Below are positions 40,139 through 48,224 of a DNA stretch of 64,000 bases, in pieces. The first letter of the stretch is position 1, and every line of letters starts with the position of its first letter. The position numbers were made by a program, and so were the translations under genes. Under the pieces are notes generated by a model. The model had not been told where the DNA came from and did no database searches. It saw only the letters and a program-made list of their open reading frames with translations. This stretch comes from Nonomuraea solani (lineage in GTDB: Bacteria; Actinomycetota; Actinomycetes; Streptosporangiales; Streptosporangiaceae): contig NZ_FNVT01000001.1 of assembly GCF_900108335.1 (NCBI RefSeq), positions 310,001 through 374,000 on the forward strand, written 5' to 3'.

Positions 40139-40813
40139 GTGCGGATTCGGGTGTTCATGGCCGGTCTGGCCACAGTGACGATGCTGGCCGGCTGCGGAGG
40201 CCTCGACGCGCAGTCCTCCTCGGACGGCGGGAAGACGAGCAAGGCGGACTCGGCCTCGGTCTCCGACGCCCGCAAGAAGCTGGCCAAGCTGGAGGTCAAG
40301 GGCCGGGCCCCGAAGACGGGCTTCGACCGCGACAAGTTCGGCCCCGCCTGGTCCGACGTGGACCGCAACGGTTGCGACACGCGCAACGACATCCTCAAGC
40401 GCGACCTCGACAACGAGAGGTTCAAGTCGGGCACCCATGACTGCATCGTCCTGAGCGGCACCCTGCGCGACCCGTACAGCGGCAAGACCATCGACTTCAA
40501 GCGCGGCCAGGACACCAGCATGGACGTCCAGATCGACCACCTGATCCCGCTGTCGGACGCCTGGCAGAAGGGCGCGCAGAAGTGGTCGGCGGCCAAGCGC
40601 AAGGAGTTCGCCAACGACCCGCTGAACCTGATGGCCGTGGACGGGCCGCTGAACGGCCAGAAGAGCGACTCCGACGCGGCCACCTGGCTGCCGCCGCGCA
40701 AGGCGTACCGGTGCACCTACATCGCCCGGCAGATCGACGTGAAGGCGAAATACGAGGTCTGGCTGACGTCCGCGGAGAAGGACGCGATGGAGACCATCCT
40801 GGATGGCTGTTGA
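40139..40813 (+). CDS. Secreted HNH endonuclease-like lipoprotein (DUF1524/GmrSD C-terminal type)
   Basis: The protein has 224 residues from the GTG at 40139, with GGGAG six bases upstream. The signal peptide RVFMAGLATVTMLAGC ends in lipobox LAGC, so it is surface anchored. The core has SDVDRNGCDTRNDIL, HDCIVLSGTLRDPYSGK, then QIDHLIPLSDAW as the His-Asp-His centre and FANDPLNLMAVDGPLNGQKSD, the usual HNH/DUF1524 arrangement. Two Cys pairs may form disulphides. It should be an extracellular nuclease, and a second nuclease-like gene follows. Confidence 0.9.
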   Translation: MRIRVFMAGLATVTMLAGCGGLDAQSSSDGGKTSKADSASVSDARKKLAKLEVKGRAPKTGFDRDKFGPAWSDVDRNGCDTRNDILKRDLDNERFKSGTHDCIVLSGTLRDPYSGKTIDFKRGQDTSMDVQIDHLIPLSDAWQKGAQKWSAAKRKEFANDPLNLMAVDGPLNGQKSDSDAATWLPPRKAYRCTYIARQIDVKAKYEVWLTSAEKDAMETILDGC

Positions 40814-40850
40814 TCTGTACGGCGCGTCAGGATGTCCGTAAGATCCGGCC

Positions 40851-41642
40851 ATGATCGCGACAAAACGGGCGCCCGTGATCGCCGCCCTCGCCCTCCTCGC
40901 CACCACCGCCTCCTTACCCGCGGAGGCGGCCGCGAGCAGGACGGTAAGCGTCGTGGTGTTCGACTGGAACATCCTCGGTGAGAGCGCCGACATCCCGGCC
41001 ATGGCCAAGGTCATCCGGGACAGCGGCGCCAACGTCGTCACTCTTCAGGAGGTGCACCGCAGGCCGGGCGCCGACCAGGTACGGCAACTGGCCGACGCGC
41101 TGGGCTGGGACATCACGGCCAACGCCCACTTCGGAGTCGGCGACGACGTCGGGCCGTGCGACGCCCCGGAGGAGGGCAAGGCCGGCAACGCGATCCTGTC
41201 GTCGTTCCGGATCGTCGAGCGGGTCACGATCCCGCTCTCGAACTTCGCCACCTGCCCGGTCAACCGGTCGATGGCCGGCGCCAAGCTCGACCTCGGCGGC
41301 GGCGCCCAGGTCACGGTCTTCACCACCCACCTGTCCCCGGGCCTGTCGGCGACCTCGGTGTCCCGCCGCGAGGCCCAGGCCACCAAGATCCGCGACTACC
41401 TCGGCACCAGGACCGGGGTGGTCCTGACCGGCGACTTCAACGCCCTGCCCACGGACCCGCTGTCCAAGAGCTTCGTGTCGGCCGGCTGGACGGACACCGG
41501 CGCCCGGTACGCCAACAAGCCCACCCACGGCACCGCCCGCATCGACTACGTCTACACGCGCGGCGTCACCACCACGAGCGGCTCCGTGCTGTCGAGCACC
41601 CTGTCCGACCACCGCCCGATCGTCATGCGCATGACCCGCTGA
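40851..41642 (+). CDS. Secreted endonuclease/exonuclease/phosphatase family protein
   Basis: The 263-residue protein starts with a cleavable signal peptide (APVIAALALLATTASLPAEAAA). The DNase I-like fold shows VVVFDWNILGES, NVVTLQEVHRR (metal-binding Glu), VTVFTTHLSPG, VVLTGDFNALPTDP and STLSDHRPIVMRM, with all the catalytic His, Asp and Glu positions present. The nucleic acid or phosphoester substrate is not fixed by sequence. It lies 37 bp after the HNH lipoprotein gene, and the two may act together in extracellular nucleic-acid scavenging. Confidence 0.92.
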   Translation: MIATKRAPVIAALALLATTASLPAEAAASRTVSVVVFDWNILGESADIPAMAKVIRDSGANVVTLQEVHRRPGADQVRQLADALGWDITANAHFGVGDDVGPCDAPEEGKAGNAILSSFRIVERVTIPLSNFATCPVNRSMAGAKLDLGGGAQVTVFTTHLSPGLSATSVSRREAQATKIRDYLGTRTGVVLTGDFNALPTDPLSKSFVSAGWTDTGARYANKPTHGTARIDYVYTRGVTTTSGSVLSSTLSDHRPIVMRMTR

Positions 41643-41648
41643 CACGGC

Positions 41649-41682
41649 GACGCCGGCCCGCCGTGGGTGGCGGGCCGGCGTC
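41649..41682. terminator. Bidirectional hairpin between convergent genes
   Basis: GACGCCGGCCCGCC / GGCGGGCCGGCGTC is a perfect 14-bp stem with a 6-base loop GTGGGT. It lies between the stops of the nuclease gene (41642) and the convergent PepSY gene (41697). No T-tract follows on either side. Confidence 0.85.
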
Positions 41683-41696
41683 GTATGCCAGGCGGA

Positions 41697-42050
41697 TCAG
41701 TCGTCGTCGTTGTCGTCGTCCTGGTCGTCCTGGTTGTCCTGGTCGGCCTGGCTCTTCTCCTGGTGGGTCACCTTGCCGGAGGCCGCGTCCACGGCCACCT
41801 CGTACTGCTCCGCGCCCTTGGTCAGTTCGAGCTCCCACGCGTCCGCCTTCGTGCCACGGGCGTCGAAGTCGAGCTCGCTGACCCAGGTCCCGGGAACCGC
41901 CTTGAGAGCGGTGTCGATGGCCTGCTGCGCGGTGACCTTCGGCGCGACGGGAGCGGCGGCCGTGGCGGTGGCGGCGTAGGCCGCGCCCCCGCCGGCGGTC
42001 AGTACGACGATCCCGGCACCTGCGATGATGAGCTTCTTCGTGATCTGCAT
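41697..42050 (-). CDS. Secreted PepSY-domain protein
   Basis: The 117-residue protein has a signal peptide (KKLIIAGAGIVVLTAGGGAAYA) and one PepSY domain: VTAQQAIDTALKAVPGTWVSELDFDARG, then WELELTKGAEQYEVAVDAASGKV. The last 20 residues are almost all Asp, Gln and Asn, an acidic tail that might bind cations. PepSY proteins are thought to inhibit or sense peptidases or ligands outside the cell. The gene follows the sensor kinase by 46 bp, with two putative response-regulator boxes in its upstream region. Confidence 0.9.
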   Translation of the reverse strand: MQITKKLIIAGAGIVVLTAGGGAAYAATATAAAPVAPKVTAQQAIDTALKAVPGTWVSELDFDARGTKADAWELELTKGAEQYEVAVDAASGKVTHQEKSQADQDNQDDQDDDNDDD

Positions 42051-42082
42051 GGCTCTACAAAACCGCGATCACCGGTAATCGC

Positions 42083-42104
42083 ACGCTAAATGATGGTTAA
42101 GCCA
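42083..42104 (-). promoter_or_regulatory. Putative response-regulator boxes upstream of the PepSY gene
   Basis: On the minus strand GCTTAACCATC is followed directly by ATTTAGCGTGC, an 11-bp repeat resembling the GCCTTAGCGTC and GCCTTAACCTG boxes at 44047-44083. The boxes overlap the last codons of the kinase gene and lie about 35-55 bp before the PepSY start. Confidence 0.5.
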
Positions 42105-43344
42105 TCTTTATCCCTTTCAAGAGGGCCGCTACGCGGGCACCGCCGCCGGCTGCCCGGGAGACCGTCAGGTGGCCGCCCGAGGACTCCGCGGTGCGCCGGG
42201 CGATGTCCAGCCCGAGGCCCGTCGAGCCGCCCCCGCTGTTGCCCCGTTCCAGCAGGTCCGGCTCGAAGCCCGGGCCCGAGTCCTCCACCGCGAGCAGGGC
42301 CCCGTCAGGGCGTGGCTCCAGGCGTACCGACATGGAGGCTCCTTCGGGGGTGTGGGCGAAGACGTTGCCGAGCAGCGCGTCCACGCAGGCCGCGAGCTCC
42401 TCCGCGCCCACCCCGACCGGCAGCGGGCCGGAAGGCAGGGAGATCGTCACCTCACGGCCCTGGTCCTCGGCCAGTACCGACCAGAAGCGCACCCGCTCCC
42501 GCACCACCTCGGCCGCGTCGCACGAGCCGCGGCCCGCCGAGCGGCGGCGCGCCTCCGTGATGACGGCGCTCACCGCGCGCTCCAGCGCGTCCACCCGGGC
42601 CTGGACCCGCGCCGCCTCCTCCGGGTCGCGCATCGACTCGGCGTCCAGCCGCAGGCCGGTCAGGGGGGTGCGCAGCCGGTGCGACAGGTCCGCCACGGAC
42701 TCCCGCTCGGCGACCAGCAACTCGTCGATCCGCCCGGCCAGATGGTTGAGCGCCAGCGCCACCGACCGCACCTCGGGAGGCCCGCCGGGAACGGCCCTGG
42801 CGCTCAGGTCACCGCCGGCGAGCCGATGGGAGACCCCGGCCAGCGCGTCGACGGGCCGGGTCACGGCCAGCGCCAGCCGGTCCGCCAGGACGATCCCCAG
42901 CACCACCAGCCCGAGCCCGAGCAGCGACAGTGCCAGCCACGCCTCCCGCACGCCCTTGGTCAGCTCGGAGTCGGGCACGAACACCCTGATCACGGCCGTG
43001 CCGCCGGGGGACTGGGCGGAGACCAGCACCTCCCTGCCCCCGTCGGTCTCCGCGGTGACGCTGCGGCCGGTGGCGGCCAGGCGTACCGCGTCGGAGCGGG
43101 CGGCGGACCTGCCGACCGTGCTCCCGTCCGGCAGGAACACCGTCACCGGGCGCGCCACCTGCTCCACCGCCAGCGTCAGGTCGGGCGTGCCCACCGCGAC
43201 CGCCACCGACTCGGCGGCGGCCGTGGCCCTGCTCATGGCGCCGTTCTCGGCCACGGCGCGGATCAGCAGCGCCATCGGCACCAGCAGCGCGACCAGCACC
43301 AGCGACGTCGTCGCCGCGACCAGCAGCGCCAGCCACCGCCTCAC
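42097..43344 (-). CDS. Two-component sensor histidine kinase
   Basis: The protein has 415 residues. One membrane helix (WLALLVAATTSLVLVALLVPMALLI) is followed by an extracytoplasmic domain of about 120 residues, a second helix (AWLALSLLGLGLVVLGIVLA), then HAMP (RPVDALAGVSHRLAGGDLSAR). The phosphorylation motif DLSHRLRTPLTGLRLDAES and the ATPase boxes LLGNVFAHTP, DSGPGFEPDLLERG and STGLGLDIARR are intact. The GTG start overlaps the response regulator stop (GTGA), so the two are coupled. Confidence 0.96.
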   Translation of the reverse strand: MRRWLALLVAATTSLVLVALLVPMALLIRAVAENGAMSRATAAAESVAVAVGTPDLTLAVEQVARPVTVFLPDGSTVGRSAARSDAVRLAATGRSVTAETDGGREVLVSAQSPGGTAVIRVFVPDSELTKGVREAWLALSLLGLGLVVLGIVLADRLALAVTRPVDALAGVSHRLAGGDLSARAVPGGPPEVRSVALALNHLAGRIDELLVAERESVADLSHRLRTPLTGLRLDAESMRDPEEAARVQARVDALERAVSAVITEARRRSAGRGSCDAAEVVRERVRFWSVLAEDQGREVTISLPSGPLPVGVGAEELAACVDALLGNVFAHTPEGASMSVRLEPRPDGALLAVEDSGPGFEPDLLERGNSGGGSTGLGLDIARRTAESSGGHLTVSRAAGGGARVAALLKGIKMA

Positions 43345-44018
43345 GAGGGCTCGACCAGCTTGACGCCCACCCCGCGCACCGTGTGCAGGTATCGGGGCTC
43401 GGCGGCCGTCTCGCCGAGCTTCCTGCGCAGCCACGACAGGTGTACGTCCACGGTCTTGTCCGCGCCCCCGTACGGAAGCTGCCACACCTCCGTCAGCAGC
43501 TCCCGCTTGGTCACCACCTCACCGGGGCGCGCCACCAGATAGTGCAGCACGTCGAACTCGCGCGGCGTCAGATCCAGCTCCTGCCCGTCCAGCGTCGCGG
43601 TCCGCGCCCGCGGATCGACCCGCAGCGCCCCCACCGTCAGCGTCTCGGGGACCGACCCGCCCGCCCGCCGCATCACGGCCCGCACCCGTGCGTCGAGCTG
43701 CGCCGCACTGTACGGCTTCACCACGTAGTCATCGGCCCCCGCGTCCAGCACCGGCACCATCTCGGCGTCCCCGTCCCGCGCGGTCGCCACGATCACCGGC
43801 ACCCGGCTGACCGCCCGCAACATGCGCAGCAGCTCCACCCCGTCGAGGTCCGGCAGCCCCAGGTCCAGCACGATCAGATCGGGCCGGTCCTGCACCGCCA
43901 GCCGCAGCCCCTCCAGCGCGGTGGGCGAGGACGAGACCGCGTGGCCGAGCTCCCGCAGCCCCCGGCTCAGCGCCGTGCGGATCGCCACGTCGTCTTCGAT
44001 GAGCAGAATGTCGGCCAT
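43341..44018 (-). CDS. OmpR-family response regulator
   Basis: The 225-residue protein has an intact receiver domain: acidic pair EDD (8-10), phosphoacceptor Asp in LIVLDLGLPDLDG, conserved Thr/Ser position in IVATARDG and Lys in YVVKPYS. The C-terminal winged helix contains LDLTPREFDVLHYLVARPGEVVTKRELL and DVHLSWLRRKLGE. It is the first gene of the regulator-kinase pair, divergent from the small secreted-protein gene at 44105 across a region with four direct repeats. Confidence 0.97.
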   Translation of the reverse strand: MADILLIEDDVAIRTALSRGLRELGHAVSSSPTALEGLRLAVQDRPDLIVLDLGLPDLDGVELLRMLRAVSRVPVIVATARDGDAEMVPVLDAGADDYVVKPYSAAQLDARVRAVMRRAGGSVPETLTVGALRVDPRARTATLDGQELDLTPREFDVLHYLVARPGEVVTKRELLTEVWQLPYGGADKTVDVHLSWLRRKLGETAAEPRYLHTVRGVGVKLVEPS

Positions 44019-44046
44019 ACCAAGAACCTAGACGCCTCATGGCGCC

Positions 44047-44087
44047 GCCTTGGGCAGCCTTAGCGTCGCCTTAACCTGGTCTTAGCC
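44047..44087. promoter_or_regulatory. Four phased direct repeats, probable response-regulator operator
   Basis: GCCTT-type boxes begin at 44047 (GCCTTGGGCA), 44057 (GCCTTAGCGTC), 44068 (GCCTTAACCTG) and 44079 (GTCTTAGCC), with 10, 11 and 11 bp spacing, one helical turn. This is the usual pattern for OmpR-type binding sites. The array lies between the response regulator and the divergent gene at 44105, so it could regulate both. Confidence 0.75.
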
Positions 44088-44104
44088 GGACATGGGGGAA
44101 CCTG

Positions 44105-44524
44105 GTGGCGATGAAGAGACTCGTCCTGGCCTGGGCCGCCACCGCGACCGCCGCCACCGGCGCCGCCGTCGCGGTGCTCGGCCTGCTCGGCAACGGCCTC
44201 ACCGGCACTTCCAGCCACGTGCTCACCCGGCCGGAGGTGCGCGCGGCCCTGGCCACCGCCACTCCGCGCGCCGCCGGCCCGTCCGGCACCGCGCCCGCGC
44301 AGACGTCGCCGGGCAAGCTCATCCGCAGCGCGGGCGGGACGGTGATCGCCGCGTGCACCGGTGACCAGGTGACGCTGCGTTCGTGGAGCCCGGCGCAGGA
44401 CTACTCGGTGGACGGCGTCGAGCCGGGGCCCGCCCTGGAGGCGAAGGTCGAGTTCGAGCCGCCGGAGGGCGAGGAGATCGAGCTCACCATCGCCTGCTCC
44501 GGCGGCCGGCCCGTCGTCCGGTGA
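44105..44524 (+). CDS. Small exported protein of unknown function next to the two-component system
   Basis: The protein has 139 residues from the GTG at 44105, or 137 from the ATG at 44111. The N-terminal hydrophobic stretch (LVLAWAATATAATGAAVAVLGLLG) is a signal or anchor. The rest has a compact beta-rich part with two cysteines, in GTVIAACTGDQVTLRSWSPAQ and IELTIACSGGRPVV, probably a disulphide. Its position behind the phased repeats suggests control by the adjacent regulator. I do not recognise a family. Confidence 0.8.
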   Translation: MAMKRLVLAWAATATAATGAAVAVLGLLGNGLTGTSSHVLTRPEVRAALATATPRAAGPSGTAPAQTSPGKLIRSAGGTVIAACTGDQVTLRSWSPAQDYSVDGVEPGPALEAKVEFEPPEGEEIELTIACSGGRPVVR

Positions 44525-44527
44525 GCC

Positions 44528-46444
44528 TCAGGAGACCTCCGCGCTGAGCGCCGCCTTCGTCAGCTCCGCCTGCCGCTCGATCTGTCCCATGACGATCGGG
44601 TTAACGCCCTTGGCCTGGAACGTGGCGACCATCTTGTCCATGACCGCGTTCGCCCGCCCCAGGTCGCCCTGCCGCGCCTCTGCCCTGGCCAGGCGGCGCA
44701 TCACCAGGTTCAGGGTGATGTTGTCCAGGCCGGCGTCACGGGCGACCGCGCTGAGGTGCTCGATGCCCTGCTTGGGGTCGGGCGGCCGGATCCGCAGCCG
44801 GTTGCCGGGGGTCAGCTCCTTGAACTCCCGCTCGGCGTTGAGGCCCTTGACCATGCGGGCGTACACGGCCAGCGGGTGGTTCCCGAACTTGCCGATCACC
44901 TCGTCCAGCGCCAGGTTGCCCGAGCGCAGCGCCGGTGAGTCGGAGCCCTGCAGCGAGAAGAGCTGGCCCTGTTCGTCGCCCAGCATCAGCTCGGCCACCT
45001 GGTGGTCGTCCTTGCCGACCGGGAAGCGCACCTTGACCAGGCAGGAGGGGGAGACGATGCGGGAGCCGTCGGCGGCGATGTACTGAGCGCGGACGTGGTA
45101 TTCGCCGGGCTGCTGGAAGTAGTGGCCGTCGCGCCCATGCCCGATGTACGCGCTGCGGTACATGGCCGGGTTGCCCTCGTCCAGCCGGATCTCCGGTGAG
45201 GTGTCCACGCAGTGCCGCATCATCGGCCGGTACAGCACCGTCCTGCCGCCCGGCTGGGTGATCGACACCTGGGTGAACTCGGTGTCCGGATGCAGGTGCC
45301 CGTGCGTGGCGCGCGGCTCGCCCGCGTAGGACAGCTTGAACTCGACCACGACGGGCTCGCCCAGCTCGAACGAGTCCTTGGCGCGCAGCTCCAGCCGCAG
45401 CCCCGAGTGATCCTCGACCGGCTGCTCGAAGGGGTCGATCTCGGCGGCCCCGGTGCCGAACGCGTTCGCGCCCATGGCCACGTCGCGGTAGAAGCCGTGC
45501 CGCAGGTGGACCAGCTCCGGGTCGGTGAACTGGAAGGGGAAGGCCGCCCAATAACCCGTCTCGCCGCCGGGGCGGTAGTTCTGCACGTAGTTCATCCACG
45601 ACAGATCGCCGAAGCCGCCGTCCGGGCCCAGGGGCTGCGGGGGTCTGCCCAGGTTCTTCTGCCACGAGTGCAGCAGGTTGAAGGCGTGCCCCAGCTCGTG
45701 CACGTACGTCCGCAACTGCGCCCGTTGCGCCTGCGGCGTCGTCCCCTTGATCGCATCGTAGAACACCGCGGCTCCCTGCCGCTGGTGGGCGTCGTTGTAG
45801 TCGAACATGATCCCCCGGTAGCCGCCCACGTGCTTGCTGGCCACCAGCAGCCACACCCGCCAGGCCGTCACGTCCCCGAACGCGCTGAAATGCCGCGTCA
45901 TCGCGTGATGCAACTCGGCGTCGTCCCATGCCAGGTCAGCGCCCGAGCCCTCCACCGAGACCACCTCGGGCTGAGCCAGAGTCAGCTCGATGCCCGCCTC
46001 CGCGTAAGCCGCGCTCACGGTCAGCTCCCTGGCCGGCGAGCCGCCCGGCCCGGGCAGCGACCCCGTCTGGTACGACACGAACGGCACCGACCCGGTCACC
46101 GAGTCCACCTCCAGCAGCACGCTGCGGAAATGCGGCGAGGCGAAGGAGATCTGGTACGTACGCCCGGCGACCGCGGCCGTCCCACCGCCGCCGGTGATCG
46201 TGACACTGACGTCCCGCACCGCGGTGGTGAACGTGAAGTCCCCACGCCCCTGGATCCGCGCCTCGTCACCCTCGGCCTGCACCATGGGCGCGTTGACCAC
46301 GAACGAACCGGTGTAGGACGTCGTCGCGCCGGCCACGGTGAACAGATCGCCGCTCACGCGCCCCGTCGGCCTGGTCCCGTCGACGTCGACGCGGAGCGCC
46401 AGCCGCGAGTCGCCGTCCTGTCCCTGGTACAACCCGCTGATCAT
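44528..46444 (-). CDS. Metzincin-like zinc metalloprotease domain protein
   Basis: The protein has 638 residues from the ATG with GGGAG six bases upstream; a longer frame exists. No signal peptide is evident. Residues about 1-180 form a beta-rich N-terminal domain. Near 248-258 lies VHELGHAFNLLH, which fits the metzincin site HExxHxxxxxH although the usual Gly is Asn; SWMNY near 283 could be the Met-turn. A beta-sandwich part follows (ELGEPVVVEFKLSY), and the C-terminal third is helical (RRLARAEARQGDLGRANAVMDKM). I know no named family for the whole protein. It converges on the small exported gene at 44105, and the stops are 4 bp apart. Confidence 0.82.
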   Translation of the reverse strand: MISGLYQGQDGDSRLALRVDVDGTRPTGRVSGDLFTVAGATTSYTGSFVVNAPMVQAEGDEARIQGRGDFTFTTAVRDVSVTITGGGGTAAVAGRTYQISFASPHFRSVLLEVDSVTGSVPFVSYQTGSLPGPGGSPARELTVSAAYAEAGIELTLAQPEVVSVEGSGADLAWDDAELHHAMTRHFSAFGDVTAWRVWLLVASKHVGGYRGIMFDYNDAHQRQGAAVFYDAIKGTTPQAQRAQLRTYVHELGHAFNLLHSWQKNLGRPPQPLGPDGGFGDLSWMNYVQNYRPGGETGYWAAFPFQFTDPELVHLRHGFYRDVAMGANAFGTGAAEIDPFEQPVEDHSGLRLELRAKDSFELGEPVVVEFKLSYAGEPRATHGHLHPDTEFTQVSITQPGGRTVLYRPMMRHCVDTSPEIRLDEGNPAMYRSAYIGHGRDGHYFQQPGEYHVRAQYIAADGSRIVSPSCLVKVRFPVGKDDHQVAELMLGDEQGQLFSLQGSDSPALRSGNLALDEVIGKFGNHPLAVYARMVKGLNAEREFKELTPGNRLRIRPPDPKQGIEHLSAVARDAGLDNITLNLVMRRLARAEARQGDLGRANAVMDKMVATFQAKGVNPIVMGQIERQAELTKAALSAEVS

Positions 46445-46507
46445 GGCAGCTCCCTGGGGGATCGCTGGGGTTATATCCGGGAACACTTCTCCCAGAGACA
46501 GGCCCTG

Positions 46508-46720
46508 TCAACGACTCCCGCGAACTTCGAGCGCCCCCAGAAGTTCCTCCGATGCTCTGGTGATCGTCTCCACGGCCCGGTCGAACGCCTCCGCGTTGTG
46601 CGCCGCCGGCGCGCGGAAGCCGGAGATCTTCCTGACGTACTGCAACGCCGCCGCCCGCACGTCGTCCTCGGTGACGTCGTCGGTGTAAGGGGGCCGGAGA
46701 GTTTTGATGCTTCTGCACAT
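46508..46720 (-). CDS. DUF2277 family protein
   Basis: The 70-residue protein begins MCRSIKTLRPPYTDDVTEDD and has AALQYVRKISGFRAPAAHNAEAFDRAV, the typical full-length DUF2277 sequence. The function is unknown; the invariant MCRSIK start suggests a role for the N-terminal cysteine. It starts three bases after the stop of the IclR regulator gene and is probably the last gene of the glycolate operon. Confidence 0.93.
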   Translation of the reverse strand: MCRSIKTLRPPYTDDVTEDDVRAAALQYVRKISGFRAPAAHNAEAFDRAVETITRASEELLGALEVRGSR

Positions 46721-46723
46721 GGT

Positions 46724-47464
46724 CTAACCGTAATAGCCGATGCGCTGGCTTATCTCCTTCGCGGCCGCCACGAGCAGCGCGCCCACCTCGGGCAGCCGGC
46801 GCGGCGTGAGCCGGTAGGAGGGCCCGGAGGCGCTGACCGCGGCCACGACCGCGCCGTCGGCGCCCCTGATGGGGGCCGCCACCGCGTTCAGGCCCACCTC
46901 CAGCTCCTCCTCGGTCGTGGCCCAGCCGCGCTCCCTCACCTCGTCGAGCCGCAGGCCGGCGGCCGAGGTGACGGTCTTGGGCGTGTAGCGCTCCAGCTCG
47001 GCCGGCAGCCGCAGGGCACCGAAGGCCAGCAGCACCTTCCCGCTGGAGGTGGCGTGCGAGGGGGTGCGCTGCCCGACCCAGTTGTGGCCGCTGATCGCGG
47101 CGGGGCCGCGTACCTGGCTGATGTTGACCGGGTCGCCGCCGCGCGCCACCGCGATGTTGACGGTCTCGCCGACCGCCTCCGCCAGCTTCAGGCACACCGG
47201 CCGGCTCTCCCGCGACAGGTCGAGCTGGGCCGTGGCGGCCCCGGCCAGCCGCACCACGCCGAACCCGAGCCGGTAGCGCCCCCGGTCACCGCTCTGCTCG
47301 ACCAGCCCGCCCTGCTCCAGCGCCGCCAGCAGCCGGAACGCCGTGGACTTGTGCACGTCGAGCTCTGCCGCGAGATCGGTCACCCGCGTGTCTCCGTCGC
47401 GGGCGAGGATCTCCAGGATCGCGATGGCACGATCGACCGACTGAACCGTCGTGCTGTTGCTCAT
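46724..47464 (-). CDS. IclR family transcriptional regulator (second copy)
   Basis: The 246-residue protein has the winged helix SVDRAIAILEILARDGDTRVTDLAAELDVHKSTAFRLLAALEQGGLV and an IclR effector domain with SGKVLLAFG and AAPIRGADGAVVAAVSASGPSYRL. It lies 16 bp after another IclR gene. The two are clearly homologous but diverged, so they probably sense different ligands or control different promoters of glyoxylate metabolism. Confidence 0.95.
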   Translation of the reverse strand: MSNSTTVQSVDRAIAILEILARDGDTRVTDLAAELDVHKSTAFRLLAALEQGGLVEQSGDRGRYRLGFGVVRLAGAATAQLDLSRESRPVCLKLAEAVGETVNIAVARGGDPVNISQVRGPAAISGHNWVGQRTPSHATSSGKVLLAFGALRLPAELERYTPKTVTSAAGLRLDEVRERGWATTEEELEVGLNAVAAPIRGADGAVVAAVSASGPSYRLTPRRLPEVGALLVAAAKEISQRIGYYG

Positions 47465-47480
47465 AGCGCAACAGGATACG

Positions 47481-48224
47481 TCAGCCCGCCGGGCTCAGCT
47501 CGTTGCCGAAGTCGGAGGCGAGCTTGCGCATGCCCTCGGCCAGCTCGTCGCGGTCCAGCGCGTCGATGCGCTCGGCGGGCCCCGACACCGACATCGCGGC
47601 AACGACCCGGTCACCGCCCAGCACGGGCACGGCCAGGCAGTGCACGCCCAGCTCCTCCTCGCCCAGGTCCATCGCGTAGCCGCGGCCTTTCACGGCGTCG
47701 AGCTCGGTCAGCATGGCGGCCAGGTCGGTGATCGTGTTGGGGGTGCGGCGCGGCATGCCGGTGCGCTCGAACACGGCGACCGCCTCCGACGCCGGCCGCC
47801 CGGCCAGCAGCACCTTGCCCACGGCCGTGCTGTGCGGCAGCACCCGCCGGCCGACCTCGGCGAACATCCGCAGCCTGCGCGGCGAGGGCACCTGCGCCAC
47901 GTAGACGATGAAGTCGCCTTCGAGCACGGCCAGGTTCGCGGTCTCGCCGGACAGCTCGACCATCTTGGTGAGGTACGGCCGCGCCCACACGCCGACCATG
48001 CTCTCAGCGATCCCGCCCAGCCGGACGAGCCCGCCGCCCAGAGCGTAACGGCGGTCGGACTCCTGGCGTACGTAGCCGCGGGCCAGCAGGGTCTGCAGCA
48101 GGCGGTGAATGGTGCCGTACGGCAGCCCGGTCCTGGCGGCGATCTCCGAAAGGCCCGCCTCGCCCCCGTGTTCGGCCAGCGCCTCCAGCACGTCGAGCGC
48201 CCGCTCGACCGACTGAACGCTCAC
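47481..48224 (-). CDS. IclR family transcriptional regulator (first copy)
   Basis: The 247-residue protein has the winged helix SVERALDVLEALAEHGGEAGLSEIAARTGLPYGTIHRLLQTL and effector domain elements TAVGKVLLAGRP and LAVPVLGGDRVVAAMSVSGPAERI. The GTG start overlaps the glcF stop (GTGA), so it is translationally tied to the glycolate genes. This regulator type commonly represses allantoin/glyoxylate genes in actinomycetes; the direct target here is inferred from context. Confidence 0.95.
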   Translation of the reverse strand: MSVQSVERALDVLEALAEHGGEAGLSEIAARTGLPYGTIHRLLQTLLARGYVRQESDRRYALGGGLVRLGGIAESMVGVWARPYLTKMVELSGETANLAVLEGDFIVYVAQVPSPRRLRMFAEVGRRVLPHSTAVGKVLLAGRPASEAVAVFERTGMPRRTPNTITDLAAMLTELDAVKGRGYAMDLGEEELGVHCLAVPVLGGDRVVAAMSVSGPAERIDALDRDELAEGMRKLASDFGNELSPAG

